Part shown: positions 7,469 to 17,271 of the stretch, piece after piece | Layout of the letters: each line of letters starts with the position of its first letter | Position numbering within the stretch: position 1 is the first letter of the stretch | NCBI GenBank assembly: GCA_934541015.1 | Contig: CAKTDC010000031.1 | Span: forward strand, 1 to 32,709 | Length of the DNA: 32,709 bases | Source: an uncultured Luteimonas sp. | Lineage (GTDB): Bacteria > Pseudomonadota > Gammaproteobacteria > Xanthomonadales > Xanthomonadaceae | Reading direction: 5' to 3' | Position numbers and translations under genes: made by a program | Notes under the pieces: model-generated | Databases searched by the model: none | The model's input: only the letters and a program-made list of their open reading frames with translations | Told to the model about the DNA's origin: nothing

Positions 7469-8728
7469 TCAGCCGCCCAGGGCCTCCGGCAGCAGCGCGT
7501 CGACGAAGGCCTCGGCGTCGAACACGCGCAGGTCCTCGGGGCGCTCGCCGATGCCGGCATAGCGGATCGGGATGCCGAACTCGCGCGCCAGCGCGAACAC
7601 CACGCCGCCCTTGGCGGTGCCGTCGAGCTTGGTCACGACCAGCCCGGTCACGTTGACCGCGGCGTGGAACTGGCGCAGCTGCGACAGCGCGTTCTGGCCG
7701 GTGGTGCCGTCGATCACCATCAGCACCTCGTGCGGCGCGGACGCATCGATCTTGCCGAGCACGCGGCGGATCTTGCCCAGTTCCGCCATCAGCCCCTGCT
7801 GGGTGTGCAGGCGGCCGGCGGTGTCGGCGATCAGCACCTCGGTGCCGCGCGCCCTGGCCGCCTGCAGCGCGTCGAAGGCGACCGAGGCCGGGTCGGCATC
7901 CTGCCCCTGGGCGACCACGGCCACGCCGTTGCGCTCGCCCCAGGCCTGCAGCTGCGCGACCGCGGCGGCGCGGAAGGTGTCGCCGGCGGCGAGCATCAGC
8001 GAACGGCCCTCGTCCCGGTAGCGGCGGGCGAGCTTGCCGATGGTGGTGGTCTTGCCGACGCCGTTGACGCCCACGGTGAGGATCACGAACGGGCGCTGCG
8101 CCGGGTCGATCCGCAGCGGCACGGCCACCGGCCGCAGCAGCGCCAGCAGCGATTCGCGCAGCGCGGCGAGCAGGGCAGCGGCGTCGGCGAACTCGCGCGC
8201 CTTCATGCGCCGGCGCAGGTCTTCGACCAGCTGGGTGCTCGCGGTCACGCCGACGTCGGCGGTCAGCAGCGCGGTCTCGATCTCGTCGAGCAGGTCGTCG
8301 TCGAGCCTGGGATTGCGCGAGAACAGGCCGCCGACGCTGCGCGCGAAGCTGCTGCCGCGCAGCCGCTCGCGCCAGCCGGGCTTGCCGGCCGGCGCAGGGG
8401 GAGGCGCGGTTGCCTGCCCCGGGTCCGGCGCCGGGACAGACACAGGCGCGGGGGCTGTCGGGGGAGGCGGGGCGGCGGGCGCGATCGCTTCACGGGGCGC
8501 GGGCGTTTCCGGCGTTTCCGGCACTTCCGGAGCGTCCTGGGTCGCGGGGGGCGCCGGCTCCGCGGCCGCCGGTTCCGGCGCCGGCTCGGGCGCCGCCTCG
8601 CGGGCGGGGGACGGGAACGCGGCCGCCAGTTCCTCGACGCTGAAGCCCCTGGGTTTGCCGTCCGCGTCGCTCCGGGAATCGGCGCCGGGCGCGGCGTCGG
8701 CTGGCTTGCGGCCGAACAGTCGGATCAT
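7469..8728 (-). CDS. ftsY: signal recognition particle receptor FtsY
   Basis: SRP receptor GTPase that brings ribosomes translating membrane proteins to the Sec translocon. It has 419 residues. The N-terminal A region (about 30-115) is made of Pro, Ala and Glu, the usual low-complexity membrane-targeting part. It is followed by the helical N domain and the G domain. P-loop GVNGVGKTT is at 220-228, DTAGRLHTQ is the G3/SRP insertion motif and TKLDGTAKGG is G4. The start MIRLFGRK at 8728 is the family-typical short basic beginning. The open frame continues upstream without further FtsY-like sequence. A DUF885 peptidase gene is divergent, with 153 bases between the starts. Confidence 0.97.
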   Translation of the reverse strand: MIRLFGRKPADAAPGADSRSDADGKPRGFSVEELAAAFPSPAREAAPEPAPEPAAAEPAPPATQDAPEVPETPETPAPREAIAPAAPPPPTAPAPVSVPAPDPGQATAPPPAPAGKPGWRERLRGSSFARSVGGLFSRNPRLDDDLLDEIETALLTADVGVTASTQLVEDLRRRMKAREFADAAALLAALRESLLALLRPVAVPLRIDPAQRPFVILTVGVNGVGKTTTIGKLARRYRDEGRSLMLAAGDTFRAAAVAQLQAWGERNGVAVVAQGQDADPASVAFDALQAARARGTEVLIADTAGRLHTQQGLMAELGKIRRVLGKIDASAPHEVLMVIDGTTGQNALSQLRQFHAAVNVTGLVVTKLDGTAKGGVVFALAREFGIPIRYAGIGERPEDLRVFDAEAFVDALLPEALGG

Positions 8729-8817
8729 GGAGCTCGGGGCGGAAGTGGGGCCGGCCATGCTAGCACCGGGGCGCGGCGTCCGCGGTGCGGACCCGTCCTC
8801 ATCCGGGCCCGGGTGGC

Positions 8818-8823
8818 GATAAT
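8818..8823 (+). promoter_or_regulatory. possible -10 box for the DUF885 gene
   Basis: GATAAT in a GC-rich setting, placing a transcript start about 50 bases before the ATG at 8882. No good -35 box is seen 16-18 bases upstream, so this is tentative. Confidence 0.35.
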
Positions 8824-8881
8824 GTCCGGCCCGCGGCGGCGGACGCCCTGTCCGCCTGGCCCGGTCCCCAGGAGATTGCCG

Positions 8882-10668
8882 ATGTCGTGTCCGCCCCGTC
8901 CCGTGTCTTCTTCCATCCTGTGCCTGGTCCTCGGCCTGGCCTCGCTGGTCGCGCCGCCGCTGCTGTGGGCGCAGTCGCCCGCAGCGCAGCCGGAGCAGGC
9001 GCCGCCGGCCAACGCGGCCGAGCGCGAGCTGCGCGCGCTGTACGAGGCCGAATGGGCCTGGCGGCAGCAGGAGTTCGGCAACGTGCTGGAAAACGGCCGC
9101 TGGGTCTCCGATGGCTCCCTGGCCAGCGTGACCCCCCAGGCGCAGGAGCGCCGCGCCCGCTACTGGCAGGGGGTGCTTGACCGGCTTGCCGGCATCGACG
9201 AATCGCAGCTCTCGCCCGAGGAGCGGGTCAACGCCCAGGTGCTGCGCGCCCGGCTGGAGGCGGAGGTGGCGAACATCCGCTTCCGCACCTACGAGGCACC
9301 GTTCAACAGCGACACCTTCTTCTGGACCTGGCTGGCGCCGCGCGAGGCGCCGCAGAACGAGCGCCAGTACCGCCGGCTGATCGAGCGCATGCGCCAGATC
9401 CCGCGCCACTTCGACGAGCAGATCGCCAACATGCGCGCCGGCCTGGCGCGCGGCTACAGCGTGCCGCAGGTGACGCTGAGCGGGCGCGACCGCACCCTGG
9501 AGCTATTCACGCTCGAGGGCGCCGGCAATCCCTGGGCGCAGCTCTTCGCGCGCATGCCCGATTCGATCCCGGCCCCTGTGCAGCGGGCGCTGCGCGCCGA
9601 GGCCGAAACGCTGCTCGCGGGCGAGGTGCTGCCGGCCTATCGCGGACTGCTGTCGTTCCTGCGCGAGGAATACATGCCCGCGGCGCGAACGACCATCGCC
9701 GCGCGCGACCTGCCCGACGGCGCGGCCTTCTACCGCAGCCAGGTGCGCGAATACACCACCCTGGAGCTGACGCCGGACGAGATCCACCGCATCGGCCTGG
9801 AGGAGGTGGCGCGCATTTCGGCCGAGATGCACGAGGTGATGGCGCAGGCCGGCTTCGAGGGCAGCTTCGCCGAATTCCTGCAGTTCCTGCGCACCGATCC
9901 GCAGTTCTACGCCAAGACCCCGCGCGAGCTGCTGTCGCATGCAAGCTGGGTGGCCAAGCGCGTCGACGGCCGGCTCAAGGACATCTTCGGCACCCTGCCG
10001 CGCTACCGCTTCACCATCCGCCCGGTGCCCGACGAGATCGCCCCGATCTACACCGCCGGCCGCGGCGGCCTTGATTCCTGCCTGTTCAACACCTGGGACC
10101 TGCCGTCACGGCCGCTGTACAACCTGGCGGCGCTGACCCTGCACGAGTGCGCTCCCGGCCACAGCCACCAGGCGGCGATGGCGCTGGAGGCGCCGGCGCG
10201 CCCGGATTTCCGCCGCCAGATCTATTTTTCCGGCTACGGCGAGGGCTGGGGGCTGTACAGCGAGTGGCTGGGCCGGCAGATGGGCATCTACGAGACGCCG
10301 TACGAGGATTTCGGGCGGCTGAGCTTCGAGATGTGGCGCGCGGCGCGGCTGGTGATCGACACCGGCCTGCACGACAAGGGCTGGACCCGCGAGCAGGCGA
10401 TCGACTACCTCGCCGGGCATACCGCGCTGGCGATGCACGACGTGCAGACCGAAGTCGACCGCTACATCTCCTGGCCCGGGCAGGCGCTGGCCTACCAGCT
10501 GGGGCTGATCTCGATCAAGCGCATGCGCGCCGAGGCCGAGCAGGCGCTGGGCGACAGCTTCGACCAGCGGCCGTTCCACGACACGATCCTGGAGCTGGGC
10601 GCGGTGCCGCTGACCACCTTCGAGGCGGAGATGCGCCGCTGGATCGAGGCGCGGAAGCAGGAGCAGGA

Positions 10669-10672
<4 letters not shown>
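8882..10672 (+). CDS. DUF885 family zinc-peptidase-like protein
   Basis: A 596-residue secreted protein of the DUF885 family, which resembles gluzincin metallopeptidases. A signal peptide covers about residues 1-31 (hydrophobic core, then WAQSPAA). The active-site helix reads HECAPGH at 421-427, the family HExxxGH form. A likely third zinc ligand, Glu454, lies in GYGEGWGLYSEW. The spacing and flanking residues match the family, so the protein is probably an active periplasmic or envelope peptidase. Substrates are not known. AGGAG sits 9 bases before the ATG at 8882. The open frame extends far upstream but without family sequence. Its last 4 bases overlap the rsmD start (ATGA), so the two genes are translationally coupled. 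Confidence 0.9.
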
Positions 10673-11863
<1,191 letters not shown>

Positions 11864-11921
11864 TACCGTCGAATCCGCTGGCCAAACTGAGTCCGTCCCA
11901 ACCAACAAGGGGGTTTCGTCC

Positions 11922-12407
11922 ATGAAGTGCCTGAACCGCTTGATGCTGATCGCCTGTCTCGCCCTGCCGTTCGCGGGCTGCAAAAAGGAAGAGGCCGCGC
12001 CGGTCGAGCGGGCACCGGTCGCCGCGCCGACCACCGACGACAAGGCCGCCTGGCAGGAGTACCTGAACGACCAGGTGCCGCGGCACATGGAGGGCATCAC
12101 CAATTCGCCGTTCGTGTACCGCGTTCCGGCCACCGAGAATCCGGACGATCCGGACGAGTACAACCGCCTGCTCGACAAGGCCAAGAGCGATGTCGCCCGC
12201 GGGATCGTCAGGGGCAACATCCTGGCCTATGCCGGCCTGGATCCGACCAGGACCGCCGACCTCGTGGTGAGCGCGTTCGAACTGGTCGGCCCGGACACGA
12301 TGAAGGGCGTGCGCGTGGTCTACATCGGCGACGCCGCCAACAGCGAGCGGGTCAAGGCCGCGGTCGAGCCGGCCGGCGTCGACTACGTCTTCGTCAGCAC
12401 GCGCTGA
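11922..12407 (+). CDS. conserved lipoprotein of unknown function
   Basis: A 161-residue predicted lipoprotein with lipobox PFAGC (Cys20) and a charged KKEE start of the mature chain. A short Pro/Ala linker leads into a compact domain (WQEYLNDQVPRHMEGITNSPF ... RLLDKAKSDVARGIVRGNILAY ... VRVVYIGD) that ends in VDYVFVSTR. I do not recognise a named domain, although the general arrangement recurs in xanthomonads between coaD and the ferredoxin. The ATG at 11922 follows AAGGGGG, a workable ribosome binding site about 10 bases upstream. Confidence 0.8.
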   Translation: MKCLNRLMLIACLALPFAGCKKEEAAPVERAPVAAPTTDDKAAWQEYLNDQVPRHMEGITNSPFVYRVPATENPDDPDEYNRLLDKAKSDVARGIVRGNILAYAGLDPTRTADLVVSAFELVGPDTMKGVRVVYIGDAANSERVKAAVEPAGVDYVFVSTR

Positions 12408-12418
12408 CCGGTTGCGCT

Positions 12419-12441
12419 CCGCGCCCGCGCTGCGGGCGCGG
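12419..12441 (+). terminator. GC-only stem-loop after the lipoprotein gene
   Basis: A perfect 10-bp stem with a 3-base loop begins 12 bases after the stop codon. There is no T-rich tail, so it may protect the mRNA 3' end or assist Rho rather than terminate by itself. Confidence 0.4.
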
Positions 12442-12542
12442 CTGCGGCCGCAGCCCCTTCCTGCCCGGGCGCGCTTCCGTCCGGCGGTCAGCCCGGGGCC
12501 TGCTGCCGTCCCCGGGGTCAGCTGCCACCCCGGGGGCCTTGC

Positions 12543-12625
12543 CGTCATCCCGGCGAACGCCGGGATCCATCCGCTTCTGCAGCACTCTGGAATCAAAATG
12601 GATCCCGGCGTTCGCCGGGACGACG
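12543..12625. repeat. REP doublet, family A, copy 1
   Basis: Two 28-base arms, 12543-12570 and 12598-12625, are inverted copies with a single mismatch. Each arm is itself a hairpin (CCCGGCG-AA-CGCCGGG), and the central 27 bases are unique. The CGTCATCCCGGC...GGGATCCAT pattern recurs at 23913, 27932 and 29756, so this is a dispersed REPIN-like family. Confidence 0.85.
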
Positions 12626-12825
12626 GCGTTTGTGCGATCCGCTTTGCGTGTGGCACCGCCTTTGCATGCGCAACCACGTGTGCGTGTGGCACCGCACCGG
12701 CTCTGCGCCCCCACTGGCTCGCGTGACGATGAGCGCCCGGCGCGCCGTGCCGGGCAGGGGGAGCCGGGGCCCGGGGAGCACGTCGGCGTTCCCTCAGTGG
12801 AACGCACCGCCCGCCGCACAGGCCA

Positions 12826-12831
12826 TACAAT
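12826..12831 (+). promoter_or_regulatory. -10 box of the ferredoxin gene
   Basis: TACAAT ends 6 bases before the ATG at 12838. Initiation at the usual distance would fall on or next to the A of the start codon, which predicts a leaderless mRNA. There is no ribosome binding site and no clear -35 box. Confidence 0.5.
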
Positions 12832-12837
12832 GCCGGC

Positions 12838-13119
12838 ATGGCCCTGAAGATCAACGAGCTCTGCGTCAACTGCGACGTCTGCGAGCCGGTCTGCCCCAAC
12901 CGGGCGATCACGCAGGGCGAAACCGTGTACGTGATCGATCCGGCCCTGTGCACCGAATGCGTCGGCCATTTCGACGAGCCCCAGTGCGTCGAGGTGTGCC
13001 CGGTCGAGTGCATCGATCCGGACCCGGAGCATCCCGAATCCGGGCCGCAGCTGCTGGCCAAGCTCCGCCAGCTGCAGTCCGAGCATCCCGAACTCTACGC
13101 CCAGGAGTCCACGCCTTGA
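12838..13119 (+). CDS. yfhL: YfhL-type 2[4Fe-4S] ferredoxin
   Basis: Small cytoplasmic electron carrier of 93 residues. Cluster I ligands are Cys9, Cys12 and Cys15 plus Cys19 in CVNCDVCEPVCPN. The second set is Cys38, Cys41, Cys50 and Cys54, with the longer C-x8-C insertion (CVGHFDEPQC) and C-terminal extension typical of the YfhL/Allochromatium-type ferredoxins. The partner enzyme is not known. It sits between coaD and gamma-glutamyltransferase, an order also seen in Pseudomonas aeruginosa, and overlaps the latter by 4 bases. Confidence 0.93.
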   Translation: MALKINELCVNCDVCEPVCPNRAITQGETVYVIDPALCTECVGHFDEPQCVEVCPVECIDPDPEHPESGPQLLAKLRQLQSEHPELYAQESTP

Positions 13120-14843
13120 GCCACCGTCTGCGCGCGTTGCTGATCTGTTTCCTGCTGCTGCCGCTGGCCGCCTTCGCCCGCGGCGAAGCGCCCTCGCAGC
13201 CCCCCGGCCACGCCATCGCGTCGGCGCACGCGCTGGCCACCGACGCGGGCATGGAGATCCTGGACAAGGGCGGCAACGCCTTCGATGCGGCGATCGCGGT
13301 CTCTGCGGCGCTGTCGGTGGTCGAGCCGATCTCGTCCGGGCTCGGCGGCGGTGGCTTCTTCCTGCTGCACGACGCCGCCAGCGGCCGCGACGTGTTCATC
13401 GACGCCCGTGAAACCGCGCCGACCGCGGCCACCGCGGACAGATACCTGACCGCCGACGGCGAATTCGACCGCGATCGCGCCGAGAACGGCCCCTGGTCGG
13501 CCGGCATTCCCGGCCTGCCCGCGGCCTTCGTCCACGTCGCCGAGCGCTACGGCACGCTGCCGCTGCGCGAATCGCTGGCGCCGGCCATCCGGATCGCGCG
13601 CGAGGGCTTCCCGGTCTACGCGCGCTTCGCCCGCGGCTACCAGGCGCGGCGCCAGGTGATGGAGCGCTATCCCGGCACGCGCGCGGTGTTCCTGGTCGAT
13701 GGCCGCCCGCTGCAGGAAGGCGAGCTGTTCCGCCAGCCCGACCTCGCGCGCACGCTGGAGCTGCTGGCCGACAGGGGCTTCGACGGCTTCTACCGCGGCG
13801 AAGTGGCCGCCAGGCTGATTGCCGGCGTCAACGCCGAGGGCGGCGAATGGACCGCGGCGGACCTGGAGGCCTACCGCGTGCGCGAGCGCGAGCCGGTCCG
13901 CTTCGAATACCGCGGCTGGGAAGTGGTGACCGCGCCGCCGCCGTCGTCGGGCGGGATCGCGCTGGCGCAGATGATGCAGATCCTGGAGGGCTGGGATCTG
14001 CAGGCGCTGGACGAAACCGCGCGCACCCACCTGGTGGTGGAGTCGATGCGCCGCGCGTTCCGCGACCGCACCTTCTACCTGGGCGATCCGGATTTCGTGA
14101 AGGTGCCGCAGCGGCTGCTGACCAGCGCCGACTACGCCGCCGGCCTGCGCGCGACGATCAATCCGGCCCGGGCCACGCCCAGCGAACTGCTCTCTGGCGA
14201 GCAGACGCCGCTGGAGGACGAGGACACCACCCATTTCTCGATCATCGACGCGAAGGGCAATCGCGCCGCGGTGACGCAGACGGTGAACCTGCTGTTCGGT
14301 TCTGGGCTGGTGCCGCCGGGCACGGGCGTGCTGCTCAACAACGAGATGGACGATTTCGCGCTCAAGCCGGGCACGCCCAACGCCTTCGGGGTGATGGGCT
14401 ACGACGCCAACGCGCCGCAGCCGGGCAAGCGCATGCTCAGCTCGATGACGCCGACCTTCATGGTCTCCGACGAGCGGATCGCGCTGCTCGGCACGCCCGG
14501 CGGCAGCCGCATCATCACCATGGTCCTGCTCGGCGCGCTCGGCGTGGACGCCGGTCTCGATGCGCAGGCGGTGACCGCGCTGCCGCGCTACCACCACCAG
14601 TGGATGCCGGACGTGATCGGCGCCGAGTCTGGCGCGTTCTCTGCGGAGGTCGCCGAAGGCCTGCGCGCGCTGGGCCATACGCTGAACCTGCCCGGCGACA
14701 CCGCGGCCGGCGGACGCGGCTCCAGCCACGTCTGGGGCAACTTCCAGTCGGTGATCTGGGATCGCGCCAGCGGCGAGCTGCAGGCCGGAAGCGATCCGCG
14801 CAATCCGGTGGGCAAGGGCGAGGTGCGGGCGGTGGCTCCGTAA
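13116..14843 (+). CDS. ggt: gamma-glutamyltransferase
   Basis: Periplasmic N-terminal-nucleophile hydrolase that cleaves the gamma-glutamyl bond of glutathione and transfers or hydrolyses it. It is 575 residues from the TTG at 13116, made as a precursor that cuts itself into large and small subunits. The signal peptide is LSHRLRALLICFLLLPLAAF. The start of the mature part (ASAHALATDAGMEIL) and the segment SGLGGGGFFLLHD match the family. The nucleophile is Thr371 in DEDTTHFS, with NNEMDDF and GTPGGSRI downstream in the small subunit. TTG is chosen because AGGAG lies 9 bases before it and it overlaps the ferredoxin stop (TTGA). The longer in-frame start at 12630 lies in the repeat region. Confidence 0.95.
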   Translation: MSHRLRALLICFLLLPLAAFARGEAPSQPPGHAIASAHALATDAGMEILDKGGNAFDAAIAVSAALSVVEPISSGLGGGGFFLLHDAASGRDVFIDARETAPTAATADRYLTADGEFDRDRAENGPWSAGIPGLPAAFVHVAERYGTLPLRESLAPAIRIAREGFPVYARFARGYQARRQVMERYPGTRAVFLVDGRPLQEGELFRQPDLARTLELLADRGFDGFYRGEVAARLIAGVNAEGGEWTAADLEAYRVREREPVRFEYRGWEVVTAPPPSSGGIALAQMMQILEGWDLQALDETARTHLVVESMRRAFRDRTFYLGDPDFVKVPQRLLTSADYAAGLRATINPARATPSELLSGEQTPLEDEDTTHFSIIDAKGNRAAVTQTVNLLFGSGLVPPGTGVLLNNEMDDFALKPGTPNAFGVMGYDANAPQPGKRMLSSMTPTFMVSDERIALLGTPGGSRIITMVLLGALGVDAGLDAQAVTALPRYHHQWMPDVIGAESGAFSAEVAEGLRALGHTLNLPGDTAAGGRGSSHVWGNFQSVIWDRASGELQAGSDPRNPVGKGEVRAVAP

Positions 14844-14912
14844 AAGCCGCGCTGCGGGAGCGCCGCAGGGCGGCACGCAAGGGGACGCGCTTTTCGTCAC
14901 CGCCGGCGGATC

Positions 14913-14991
14913 CAGGGAACCTCTGAACAGCTCGTCATTCCCGCGCAGGCGGGAATGACGACCAAAAACCAGGTTGTTCAGAGGCTCCCTG
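14913..14991. repeat. palindromic element, family B, copy 1
   Basis: The outer arms CAGGGAACCTCTGAACA (14913-14929) and its inverted near-copy (14975-14991, one mismatch) enclose a perfect inner 12-bp hairpin. The inner hairpin is CGTCATTCCCGC at 14933-14944 and GCGGGAATGACG at 14949-14960, with loop GCAG. A second copy lies at 26082-26157. The element looks like a small non-autonomous mobile palindrome. It sits in the 291-base gap between ggt and the MBL gene. Confidence 0.85.
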
Positions 14992-15032
14992 GCGGATCCT
15001 GCGCGGGCGGAGGCCGGGCACCGCATCGAGGC

Positions 15033-15134
15033 GGTCGGGATCGGGATCCAGCGGAGGCAGGCGTAAAACGCGAGGGCTGCATTTGACGCGTCAAACGTCG
15101 GATGGGTCGGGATCGGGACATAGCGGAGGCAGGC

Positions 15135-15141
<7 letters not shown>
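15033..15141 (+). repeat. 72-base-spaced direct duplication upstream of the MBL gene
   Basis: About 37 bases beginning GGTCGGGATCGGGA at 15033 recur at 15105-15141 with few differences, and both copies end in AGCGGAGGCAGGCGT. The second copy runs into the GTG start of the hydrolase. Between them is a perfect 14-base palindrome, TTTGACGCGTCAAA at 15082-15095. Confidence 0.75.
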
Positions 15142-16036
<895 letters not shown>

Positions 16037-16040
<4 letters not shown>

Positions 16041-16438
16041 TTCCGCGCATCACGCTGCTGGTCGCGTCGCTGCACGCGCTGCTGTTCGTCGTGCTGAGCC
16101 TGCGCGTGGTTTTGCACCGGCGCGCGCACCGGATCGGGGTGGGTACGGGCGGCGACGAGGCCATGACCCGCAAGGTCCGGGTGCACGCCAATTTTGCCGA
16201 GTACGTGCCGCTGGCGCTGCTGATGCTGGCGCTGCTGGAGCTGTCGCGGCTGCCTTCGGCGTGGATCTGGGTGCTGGGCGTCGCGCTGCTGCTGGCGCGG
16301 GTGCTGCATGCGGTCGGGCTGGGAGGCTCGGCGGGCTATTCGGTTGGGCGCTTCGCCGGCGCGGCAACGACGTTCCTGCTGCTGCTGGTGATGGCAGGGC
16401 TGGGCATCTGGCGCTTCGTGGTGCCGATGGCGCTGTAG
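16037..16438 (+). CDS. MAPEG family membrane protein
   Basis: A 133-residue protein with four hydrophobic segments (about 5-25, 55-72, 76-93 and 108-130), the size and topology of MAPEG proteins. The conserved loop [20 protein letters not shown] and the later ARVLHAVG segment match the family, which includes microsomal glutathione S-transferase relatives. The bacterial members are mostly uncharacterised. The ATG overlaps the hydrolase stop (ATGA), so the two are translationally coupled. It is convergent with upp, with 25 bases between the stops. Confidence 0.88.
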
Positions 16439-16463
16439 GGAGCGGGTCGCGCCTGGGGCGGCC

Positions 16464-17096
16464 TCAGCCCACGCGCGTACCGAAGATGCGGTCCCCGGCA
16501 TCGCCCAGGCCCGGCAGGATGTAGCCGCGGTGGTCGAGCCGCTCGTCGATGGCGGCGGTGTAGACCTCCACGTCCGGATGCGCGGCTTCGAGGGCGCGCA
16601 GGCCTTCCGGCGCGGCGACCAGGAAAATCCCGCGGATGCGGCGGGCGCCGGCGCGCTTGAGCATGTCGATGGTGGCAATGAGGGTGCCGCCGGTGGCGAG
16701 CATCGGGTCCAGGATCAGGGCGTCGCGTTCGTCCAGGCGACCGGTCAGGCGTTCGAAATACGTTGCCGGCTGCAGGGTTTCCTCGTCGCGCTGCAGGCCG
16801 ACCACGCTCACCTTGGCCGCCGGGATCAACGCGAGCACGCCGGGCAGCATACCCAGGCCGGCGCGAAGGATCGGCACCAGGGTGATCTTGGCGCCGGCGA
16901 TGCGCCGGACCTGCACGTCTCCGGCCCAGCCGCGGCGGGTACAGGCCTCGGTCTCAAGATCGGCGGTGGCCTCGTAGGCGAGCAGGGTGCCCAGCTCGGT
17001 GACCAGCTCGCGGAACTCCTTGGTGCTCAGCGCGGCGTCGCGCAGCAGTCCGATCTTGTGCTGGACCAGCGGATGGCGGACTTCGACGGTCTTCAT
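16464..17096 (-). CDS. upp: uracil phosphoribosyltransferase
   Basis: Pyrimidine salvage enzyme that makes UMP from uracil and PRPP. It is 210 residues, the normal size. [20 protein letters not shown] is the typical beginning, and [10 protein letters not shown] lies near residue 74. The PRPP loop [10 protein letters not shown] is at about 129-138, and the C-terminal [17 protein letters not shown] carries the uracil-binding end. The gene stands alone, convergent with the MAPEG gene. Confidence 0.98.
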   Translation of the reverse strand: MKTVEVRHPLVQHKIGLLRDAALSTKEFRELVTELGTLLAYEATADLETEACTRRGWAGDVQVRRIAGAKITLVPILRAGLGMLPGVLALIPAAKVSVVGLQRDEETLQPATYFERLTGRLDERDALILDPMLATGGTLIATIDMLKRAGARRIRGIFLVAAPEGLRALEAAHPDVEVYTAAIDERLDHRGYILPGLGDAGDRIFGTRVG

Positions 17097-17220
17097 GGCG
17101 GTTCCCGCGGGCGATGCGGGAAGTCTGCATCAAACAGGCGGCTGCCGGGAACACGAGTGCACTGGCAGGGCTGTCCAGACGGGGTATGGGTGTTGATGAA
17201 ACAGAGGGGGCACGAAAGGA

Positions 17221-17247
17221 AAAAAGCCGGCGCGAGGCCGGCTTTTT
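17221..17247 (-). terminator. terminator of the TonB receptor gene
   Basis: AAAAAGCCGGC at 17221-17231 and GCCGGCTTTTT at 17237-17247 form an 11-bp stem with a 5-base loop. It lies 24 bases beyond the receptor stop on the minus strand and has A/T tracts on both sides. It could also act on the plus strand. Confidence 0.85.
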
Positions 17248-17271
17248 CCGTGGCTGCGATGTCGCGACGGG

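Larger units (their letters stand above)
12408..12837. other. gene-free stretch with stem-loop, REP doublet and short repeats
   Basis: Holds a strong GC stem-loop just after the lipoprotein (CCGCGCCCGC at 12419-12428 with GCGGGCGCGG at 12432-12441, no T tract). A REP doublet follows at 12543-12625, then two copies of GCGTGTGGCACCGC at 12646-12659 and 12682-12695. The promoter of the ferredoxin gene lies at the end. No coding sequence is supported. Confidence 0.7.
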
